Positions 23,631 through 29,266 of a stretch of 29,266 nt of DNA are shown piece after piece. The notes under the pieces were generated by a model. That model was not told the origin of the DNA. It saw only the letters and a list, made by a program, of their open reading frames with translations, and did not search any database. Positions within the stretch are counted from its first letter, which is position 1. Each line of letters begins with the position of its first letter. The DNA comes from Clostridia bacterium (lineage in GTDB: Bacteria; Bacillota; Clostridia; TANB77; CAG-508): positions 1-29,266 of the forward strand of contig JAAVZQ010000116.1 in the NCBI GenBank assembly GCA_022791735.1, given 5' to 3'. A program made the translations under genes and the position numbers.

Positions 23631-24263
23631 CTATTTCATTAAAATTACCCCTTCTATTTCTGGGCTCAACAATTTGATAAATTTTTCTGGGTCTTTTTTA
23701 GTTCCTACAACACTTCCATAATGTATAGGTACTGCAATCTCAGGCTTTATGGTATTTACCAATTCTGCAGCTTCTTTTGCATTCATTGTATATGTCCCAC
23801 CAACTGGTACAAATGCCACATTGCATTTTACCTTTTTATTTTCTTCTGTAATATCTGTATCTCCTGCAATATAGTATCTTATACCTTCTATCTCTAATAT
23901 ATAGCCTACCCAACCATTTTTCTTTGGATGGAATAATTTATTTGTGTTATACGCTGGTACTGCTTCAAATGTAATATCATCCATTTTGTATACATTATTT
24001 GAAACTATAATTTTTATTTTGTCTTCACTAAACCCATCTTTTAGTAGTCTATCAAATAGGTCTTCAGTTGCTACAATAATTGTTTCAGCTTTTTTTACCT
24101 TATCAATATCTTCTTTTGAATAGTGATCATAATGGTTATGAGTTATAAAAATTATGTCAGCATCATTATAATTTTGCTGTATTTTATATGGATCTATGTA
24201 AATTACTTTTCCTCTATTCATCCTTATACTACTATGGCATAGCACCTCTATACCTTCTAACAT
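23631..24263 (-). CDS. Metallo-beta-lactamase-fold hydrolase (about 210 aa)
   Basis: It has the metal-binding HNHYDHYS motif (HxHxDH), AGDTDIT, and a late PIHYGSVVG histidine, the pattern of the UPF0173-like branch of MBL-fold hydrolases. ATG 24263 is chosen because AAGGAG lies about 8 bases upstream. Members are cytoplasmic with largely unknown substrates. It stands alone between the toxin loci and a membrane-anchored unknown protein. Confidence 0.88.
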   Translation of the reverse strand: MLEGIEVLCHSSIRMNRGKVIYIDPYKIQQNYNDADIIFITHNHYDHYSKEDIDKVKKAETIIVATEDLFDRLLKDGFSEDKIKIIVSNNVYKMDDITFEAVPAYNTNKLFHPKKNGWVGYILEIEGIRYYIAGDTDITEENKKVKCNVAFVPVGGTYTMNAKEAAELVNTIKPEIAVPIHYGSVVGTKKDPEKFIKLLSPEIEGVILMK

Positions 24264-24291
24264 ATATATCACTCCTTCTTATGTAATCATA

Positions 24292-25077
24292 CTAATTAAT
24301 ACAGTATAACATGTTTAATGGTATCTGTACAATTATGCTTTTTTCTTCATTTATAATTTTCCCAAATCTAACTTCTTTGTATGGATTAAAATTATTAAAT
24401 TTAGCATTTTTATAAATCTGCATTTTATTTCCATTATTAAAATCTATTATGCATTCTAATTCTCCATCTATCAAATTATCGTCTATTTCTATATAGGTAC
24501 TAAATCCTCTTAGTAATACTTCTCTTTCCACTTCATTTAATTCCAAAATGTTATCACCTTTTTGTATTGTAATTTTATCTGATTTAAACGTTTCGATGCG
24601 TTTTGCTAATCTTGCTTCAGTCTCATCTATTATCTGAAGTGCAGTATCTACAGGAAATTCAATATGAAATCTATCTCCGTAACTAACAACAGTGGTGCGA
24701 CAATGCTCTTTATTATTTTTTAACCAACAGGCTTTTCCATATTCACGTTCATATCCAAAACATATCTTTGTATTCTCATTTAAAACCACCTCATATCCAT
24801 CTCCATCTGGTGATGTACCATATGTTATAAACCTATGATTATTTAGTTCTTTTATTAAATTTTGTTTGGTCTCTTCACTCTCTAATTTAAAAGTGATTAT
24901 TGGTTTCTCAGAATCTTCATATGAATAATAATTAATATATACATCATCTACATTATTAATATTTACTTTTCTCGTATTGCAATACAATTTATTTATACCT
25001 ATAATCATTATAAGAACTATAGTAATAGTAATAGTACTAAATACTACTATTTTGTTTTTTTTTAGTAATTTTAACAT
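24292..25077 (-). CDS. Membrane-anchored protein of unknown function (261 aa)
   Basis: A single N-terminal membrane helix (VVFSTITITIVLIMIIGI) is followed by an extracytoplasmic domain with four or so cysteines and a C-terminal region containing IIDFNNGNKMQIYKNAKF. A decayed relative of its C-terminal region lies at 26873-27152. I do not recognise the family. A promoter-like AT-rich region precedes it, and the gene is separated from the tRNA upstream by a strong terminator. Confidence 0.7.
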   Translation of the reverse strand: MLKLLKKNKIVVFSTITITIVLIMIIGINKLYCNTRKVNINNVDDVYINYYSYEDSEKPIITFKLESEETKQNLIKELNNHRFITYGTSPDGDGYEVVLNENTKICFGYEREYGKACWLKNNKEHCRTTVVSYGDRFHIEFPVDTALQIIDETEARLAKRIETFKSDKITIQKGDNILELNEVEREVLLRGFSTYIEIDDNLIDGELECIIDFNNGNKMQIYKNAKFNNFNPYKEVRFGKIINEEKSIIVQIPLNMLYCIN

Positions 25078-25155
25078 TTTATTCCCCCCTTGTACAATTT
25101 TATTATACTATAAAAACTAAAATAAAACAACATACATAACTTTTTATTAAGTCAT

Positions 25156-25203
25156 TAAAAATAAGTCCTATAAAATACTGAAAATCAATATTTTATAGGA
25201 CTT
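25156..25203 (-). terminator. Terminator after the tRNA gene
   Basis: A perfect 15-bp stem AAGTCCTATAAAATA/TATTTTATAGGACTT (25163-25177, 25189-25203), followed on the minus strand by TATTTTT. Confidence 0.9.
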
Positions 25204-25211
25204 ACAAATCT

Positions 25212-25288
25212 TGGTGCTCCTTCAAGGGCTCGAACCTTGGACCTACCGGTTATGAGCCGGTTGCTCTAACCAACTGAGCTAAAGGAGC
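25212..25288 (-). tRNA. tRNA with CAU anticodon (Met or Ile2)
   Basis: A complete cloverleaf on the minus strand: acceptor GCTCCTT/AAGGAGC, D arm GCTCAGTTGGTTAGAGC, anticodon stem CCGGCTCATAACCGG with anticodon CAT, T arm with GGTTCGAGCC, and encoded CCA. It lacks a C1-A72 initiator signature. Elongator methionine or lysidine-modified isoleucine tRNA cannot be separated by eye. Confidence 0.93.
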
Positions 25289-25457
25289 ATTACAAATTAC
25301 TTTAAATAATATAACACAAATTTAATATGATGTCAAGCGTAAAAATAAAAAAATTTAAGAAAAATTTGAAAGTAAAATTACGAACTAGCTAAAAAAGAAA
25401 AAGAAAGCTGTTTTGAACTCTCCCCAACCATTTAGGCTCACATAATAAAATAATTAT

Positions 25458-26198
25458 TTATTCTCTATTTGATTGCAATATATTTGAAAGTCTACTACCA
25501 TTTCTATAATCAGCAACGCAGCGAAAATCTACTATTCCATCTGCATTTAATTCCTCATAAATTTTGTTATTATACTCATAAAATTCATCACTTTGACTTG
25601 GTTGATGAACAAAAACCGCTTTTCCTCCATTATTATGTACAAATTCCATAGCAATCTTATCACTATATCCATCTCCTATATAATATACATTACTGCAATC
25701 ATTTTCCTTTCTATTATTACATCTCAATATATCTTGAATTGCAAGTATTTTTTTATCATCAGTCATTATTGTACCAATCCCTGAAATTAGACCTGCTCCA
25801 TTATGTTGCAATGGAGTGCCATAAATTCCTGCAAAATGCTTCGCTATCTGCAAATTTTCTAAGAATTCTTTCAAACCTCCAGAAACTATATAATTTCTAA
25901 CTAATGATTTTTGTATAAAATTCTCTAGTCCTGGATTGTATTCAATATATCTTTCCCCCTCCATAAGTTCTTGATATGAGAGAGTTACATTATTTCCTAC
26001 AAGTAAATCATGAAAAAATGCAAAAAATGTTTCAAGTGAGTTCCCTATATGAGTTTTCCTATATTCAGCGAGTGCATTTTCTAATTCTTCATTTCTTTCT
26101 TCTCCATTATATCCAAACTTTTTAACCCAAACCCAAAATTTAGGCCATGTTTCAGTAGTTAAAGTTCCATCAAAATCAAAAATATTTATTGGTTTCAT
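25458..26198 (-). CDS. HAD-superfamily phosphatase (246 aa)
   Basis: Motif I reads INIFDFDGTLT (nucleophile and acid aspartates), motif II IVSGG, and motif IV region YYIGDGYSDKIAMEFV; this matches phosphoserine-phosphatase-like HAD hydrolases. A helical cap lies between residues 35 and 100. The substrate is not predictable. It is monocistronic, divergent from the Ig-like protein gene. Confidence 0.88.
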   Translation of the reverse strand: MKPINIFDFDGTLTTETWPKFWVWVKKFGYNGEERNEELENALAEYRKTHIGNSLETFFAFFHDLLVGNNVTLSYQELMEGERYIEYNPGLENFIQKSLVRNYIVSGGLKEFLENLQIAKHFAGIYGTPLQHNGAGLISGIGTIMTDDKKILAIQDILRCNNRKENDCSNVYYIGDGYSDKIAMEFVHNNGGKAVFVHQPSQSDEFYEYNNKIYEELNADGIVDFRCVADYRNGSRLSNILQSNRE

Positions 26199-26323
26199 AA
26201 TTTGCCCTTTCTTAGTTATATTACATATATTCTATAACATAAAATTAAAACTTGCAACTAATTATTTCTATCTTGTTAAATATAATATTTCATGATATTC
26301 TTTTACATAAGGAGGAAAAATAT

Positions 26324-26839
26324 ATGAAAAAAACAATAATAATATTATTATGTATTCTTTTAGTTTTTATTATTTTAGAAGAAATACTTTTTATGACAAG
26401 AAATAAACAAAACAATAGTATCTCGGAAAACTCAAATGTTTCTAGTTTAAATGTCCCACCCAATAATGATGTTCCACCTAATAATAACGAAAGAAGTATT
26501 GAAAAAGTAAAAATGACAATTAAAGAAGATTCGCTAACACCATCTGGTGCTGCTATTATTATTATAGATGATAATGAAAAGCCTTATATTTATGACGAGT
26601 GGTTTAGAATAGATAAAAAGGTAAATAATAGTTGGAAAAAATCAAATATTATTAACAAGAACTATACCTTTTTAGCAATAGCATATAATGTTGATAAAAC
26701 AGGAAAAATTGAAAAAAATATTGATTGGAGTGATTTATATGGAAATTTAAATAAAGGTTCTTATAGATTAATAAAACATGTATATGACAATGAAGGTAAT
26801 GAAATATATTTTTCAGTAGAATTTGACATTGCTAAATAA
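26324..26839 (+). CDS. Membrane-anchored Ig-like-domain protein (171 aa)
   Basis: ATG 26324 follows AAGGAGGAAAAATAT. An N-terminal membrane or signal helix (TIIILLCILLVFIILEEIL) is followed by an Asn/Pro linker with a repeated VPPNND/N motif, then a beta-rich domain: VKMTIKEDSLTPSGAAIIII, YIYDEWFRIDKK and LNKGSYRLIK. This matches the bacterial immunoglobulin-like domain found in secreted Firmicute proteins. It is surface-located with unknown role. Confidence 0.75.
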   Translation: MKKTIIILLCILLVFIILEEILFMTRNKQNNSISENSNVSSLNVPPNNDVPPNNNERSIEKVKMTIKEDSLTPSGAAIIIIDDNEKPYIYDEWFRIDKKVNNSWKKSNIINKNYTFLAIAYNVDKTGKIEKNIDWSDLYGNLNKGSYRLIKHVYDNEGNEIYFSVEFDIAK

Positions 26840-26872
26840 TATAGAAAAGATTTTGAGATTTATTTTTCCTAC

Positions 26873-27152
26873 TCAATCAATTATGACAGTTCCATATATA
26901 CTACTTGTGGAATTATTGTCTGGCTCATAAATCTGTAATTTAGTTCCATTATTAAAATCAATTGTAAATTCTACTTGTTCTTCATCTATCTTTTCTTGTG
27001 TTTGAAATATTTTTGTTCTATTAGTTAATTCTTTATCTACACATCTTATTATTATATATGTAGTTGCTATATTACACTTGACATCAAGTTTTTCTCCTTC
27101 TTTGTATAATATTGTTGAATGTTCCTATAAATTTTGCTTTTTTACTTCTCAT
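26873..27152 (-). pseudogene. Decayed relative of the membrane-anchored unknown protein
   Basis: ATG 27152 opens a short frame that stops early. A different frame continues with KEGEKLDVKCNIATTY and FTIDFNNGTKLQIYE to TGA 26873-26875. The latter part resembles IIDFNNGNKMQIYK of the gene at 24292. The break is not a CGG site, so this is ordinary decay, and it lacks most of the N-terminal region. Confidence 0.55.
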
Positions 27153-27339
27153 ATTAACCTCATCTTTTTTTATTTATTATACTATCAATAATGACTATAT
27201 GCACATAGAGTTAAATAAAAAATAAGAGCCCTATAAACATAAGAAAATGGCATTTAGAGACATACAATATTAATAGAACATAATCTCGTAAATTTATAAC
27301 TAGTATTGATTAGATATATCTAATATGCTATAATTTATC

Positions 27340-28292
27340 CTAATTTTCAACTATTTCCAATCCACACATATTGCTTGTATCACAAAAAATAATTTCTTTT
27401 CCCTTTTTTAAAGTTACAGTAATTGATGCACAAATACTTTCAAAAATCTCTTTTGCCATACTTCCTTTAACTGGCGCTGCTAATTTAAGACCTTTACTAT
27501 ACTTTGATTTTACATTCAAAATATATAATCCTTTTTTGAAAGTTATGCTAAATGATTCCTCATTAATCATGCATTCTATTAGTTTAGCATTATTATAAGT
27601 AGTAAACTTAAATTCTTTGTTATCTATCAAAAGAACACAAATAAACCTTTAAAAGAAAACAACTTAAAAGGTATATCTGCTATTGAAAACATAAAACTAG
27701 CATCTCTTTTTTGAAAATTATTACCTTGACACAAAATATAAGATTTTGGAAATGAGCATCCCCAATCTTTTTCTATATAACCTCTATGATTATCAAAAGA
27801 AATAGTTTCATTATTTATATTTATATAGCCATTAATAGTATTTTGCATACTAATAATGGCATGATTGCACTCCATAAACGGAATATATGAAAAAGGTCCC
27901 ATAATATTTGGGGCAAAAGCATTAGTATGAATATTCTTGCTACTAGAATATTCTATATTTCCGTGTATTTTAAGATTTTGTGCCTCATCATCTATATTTA
28001 TAATAATATTTCTGTCTGAGAAACTATTATCGGCAATTTTAACACAAAAAGGACTATGAGCATATTCAAAATCTTTAATATCATAATTTACAAAATATGA
28101 CTTATTTTTAGTGATTACCTGTATAAAAGCTTTGGCTCCTACATCATCAATATTAATTCCTGGAATAAAAGCAATTCCATTTTGAAGAGTTGTATTCTTA
28201 AAGTACCACCCTTCAAAATATTGTTTCTTTTTATTCAAATATTTTTCTCCCTGAAATAGTTTAGCATTTCTAATTAATAATAACTTATTCAT
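27340..28292 (-). pseudogene. Tocopherol-cyclase-like protein broken by a -1 shift in a T run
   Basis: The N-terminal frame reads NKKKQYFEGWYFKNTT, AFIPGINIDD and NHRGYIEKDWGCSFPKSYI, the pattern of bacterial proteins related to plant tocopherol cyclase. The frame ends at GTG TTC TTT TGA near 27627. One more T would give a frame starting LIDNKEFKFTTYNNAKL, the expected C-terminal part, ending AAPVKGSMAKEIFESICASI and CGLEI at 27340. This lesion is a homopolymer deletion or a -1 slip, unlike the CGG sites. Start 28292 (MNKLLL) is chosen over the longer frame. Function of these bacterial relatives is unknown. Confidence 0.7.
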
Positions 28293-28384
28293 ATTGTATA
28301 TTATTTCCAAAAACTGAAACAGTATTCTAATAAATCCATACAAACTATCTCAGTAAATATGCATTCCCTTGATTAACTGTAAAA

Positions 28385-28630
28385 TTAGATGTATAAATAA
28401 CTCAATCTGTTTTTTACTATATATTTTTTCTTTTTACCTAACATTTTCAAAACACTATCATCAATATAATTGTCTATAATTAAAATCTTGTTATTTGCCT
28501 TTTTAATGTTTTCTTCCAGTTGAAGCCTATTAAAAACTTCGTCAAATTTTTTATCGTGTTCTAATAATTTGTATTCCATACTTGTTAATCTTTCATAAAC
28601 CTGTCCATTTAACATTAAAAATTTTCTCAT
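28385..28630 (-). pseudogene. Fragment of an ORF6N-domain protein
   Basis: The 81-aa frame matches the middle of ORF6N/phage-antirepressor-like proteins (MRKFLMLNGQVYERLTSMEY, LLEHDKKFDEVFNRLQ) and then jumps to IDNYIDDSVLKML, missing the stretch that normally lies between. The N-terminal DNA-binding domain is also absent. It is a deletion remnant of a mobile-element gene. Confidence 0.6.
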
Positions 28631-28635
28631 AAAGA

Positions 28636-28735
28636 TAAAAAAACTGGCAACTAATTATTTCTAACTAGTTGCCTCCCATAGCAATTACTGGAACTTTCGT
28701 TCCTCCCACAGCAATCTTAATTGATTACTTTCTAT
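28636..28735 (-). ncRNA. Two-unit structured RNA downstream of the second PemK-like gene
   Basis: Minus-strand transcript: unit 1 ATTGCTGTGGGAGG then hairpin GGAAC-GAAA-GTTCC (28715-28690); unit 2 ATTGCTATGGGAGG then a hairpin GGCAACTA/TAGTTGCC ending in U7 (28685-28636), which doubles as terminator. The 14-base motif is conserved and the stems differ. The promoter is at 28742-28770. Confidence 0.6.
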
Positions 28736-28741
28736 AATACT

Positions 28742-28770
28742 ATAATACTATATTTTACGCATTAAGTCAA
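28742..28770 (-). promoter_or_regulatory. Promoter of the two-unit RNA
   Basis: Minus strand: TTGACT (28770-28765), 17 bases, TATTAT (28747-28742). It begins just past the stop of the PemK-like gene. Confidence 0.7.
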
Positions 28771-28774
28771 TGTT

Positions 28775-29188
28775 TTATTCAAAAAATTCCAAACCTATCT
28801 TTTCATTAATTATGCTCAAATATCTTCCATCAATTTTGCCAATAGTACCATTAAAATTTAATCTTAATATACTTACTTTTTTCATTCTTGTAATATTAGC
28901 CCATCTAATCATATCTTTAAATCTATATATGCTGTCTATTTGTATCACTTCTGTAATTTTACTTTTTTTCTTTTCACATTCTTCAAATGTAATTTTTCCA
29001 TTTTTATATTCTTGCTCTATTTTCATATATTCTTTAGGCTCTTTAGAGGATACTGGCAAAACAAACAATTCATTATTAAAATTTTTCAATATTATGGCAG
29101 GATGCATTCCTCCAAATTCATTACTTATATTAAAGCCAAAATCTATCCATACTACATTTCCTCGTTTGAACAATACTTTTTTCATCAA
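28775..29188 (-). CDS. PemK/MazF-like toxin (137 aa)
   Basis: It begins KKVLFKRGNVVWIDFGFN, a PemK/MazF-type first strand, followed by GGMHPAIILKN and FVLPVSSKE, the region with the conserved Ser/Thr, and QIDSIYRFKDMIRW. Members are ribonucleases, most often paired with a small antitoxin. None is visible: 78 bases of AT-rich sequence precede it to the window end and the next feature downstream is a self-promoted structured RNA. A protein antitoxin just outside the window cannot be excluded. Confidence 0.75.
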   Translation of the reverse strand: MMKKVLFKRGNVVWIDFGFNISNEFGGMHPAIILKNFNNELFVLPVSSKEPKEYMKIEQEYKNGKITFEECEKKKSKITEVIQIDSIYRFKDMIRWANITRMKKVSILRLNFNGTIGKIDGRYLSIINEKIGLEFFE

Positions 29189-29266
29189 TAATAGAACATC
29201 ACCTTTAGTAATATTTATATTATTAAATATATAGTTATTATTTTTTAATATATAGTTATCATTTAC

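Noticed and set aside
25380..25440. A third ToxI-like repeat (contains CCATTTAGGCTCAC)
   Set aside because: Only a short similarity to TTAGGCTAG of locus 2, a single unit, no terminator plus toxin gene after it.

Overview
The window is AT-rich (about 30% G+C by eye) and carries Firmicute-type genes: a germination protease (so a spore-former), YvcK, YtrA-type GntR control of an ABC exporter, a two-subunit transketolase, and type III toxin-antitoxin loci. An uncultured, probably gut-associated member of the Clostridia fits best; the lineage is inferred from gene content, not proven.

The main observation is translational. Nine genes are each interrupted in the same way, by one extra C immediately before an in-frame glycine codon GGA or GGG. 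The zero-frame codon at every break is therefore CGG, and dropping the C (or reading CGGR as one four-base glycine codon) restores a full-length, family-typical protein. There are 12 such sites: MobV relaxase (1), GT2 glycosyltransferase (1), gpr (4), holA (1), ruvC (1), yvcK (1), transketolase C-subunit (1), uppP (1) and a membrane TPR protein (1). In resident genes I found no other in-phase CGG, whereas the triplet CGG occurs about two dozen times out of phase without disturbing the frame. The simplest reading is that CGG is not a normal arginine codon here and that CGGR directs a +1 shift into glycine. The only clear in-phase CGG=Arg codons lie in a GC-richer, foreign-looking small gene (1685-1903).

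Layout: 1-2.6 kb is the remnant of a mobilizable element (relaxase, small ORFs, a foreign-looking gene, a structured RNA). 2.6-3.4 kb has a PemK/MazF-like toxin followed by two tandem, self-promoted small RNA units. 3.5-5.6 kb has another small RNA and a ytrA-type regulator/ABC exporter operon behind a palindromic operator. 5.7-7.8 kb has a small unknown gene and a glycosyltransferase-traX pair. 7.8-22 kb is a mostly minus-strand housekeeping block: gpr, holA, ruvC, SPFH/zinc-ribbon protein, Tim44-like protein, glycogen-debranching enzyme, yvcK, both transketolase halves, upp, uppP and the TPR protein. Six long imperfect palindromes sit between these genes; three share one conserved core and two share another set of ends.

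22-23.6 kb holds two adjacent ToxIN-type (type III) toxin-antitoxin systems, each with promoter, RNA repeats, terminator and toxin. 23.6-29.3 kb holds an MBL hydrolase, a membrane-anchored unknown protein, a CAU-anticodon tRNA, a HAD phosphatase, an Ig-like-domain protein, decayed genes (including a tocopherol-cyclase-like gene and an ORF6N fragment), and a second PemK-like toxin followed by a self-promoted structured RNA.
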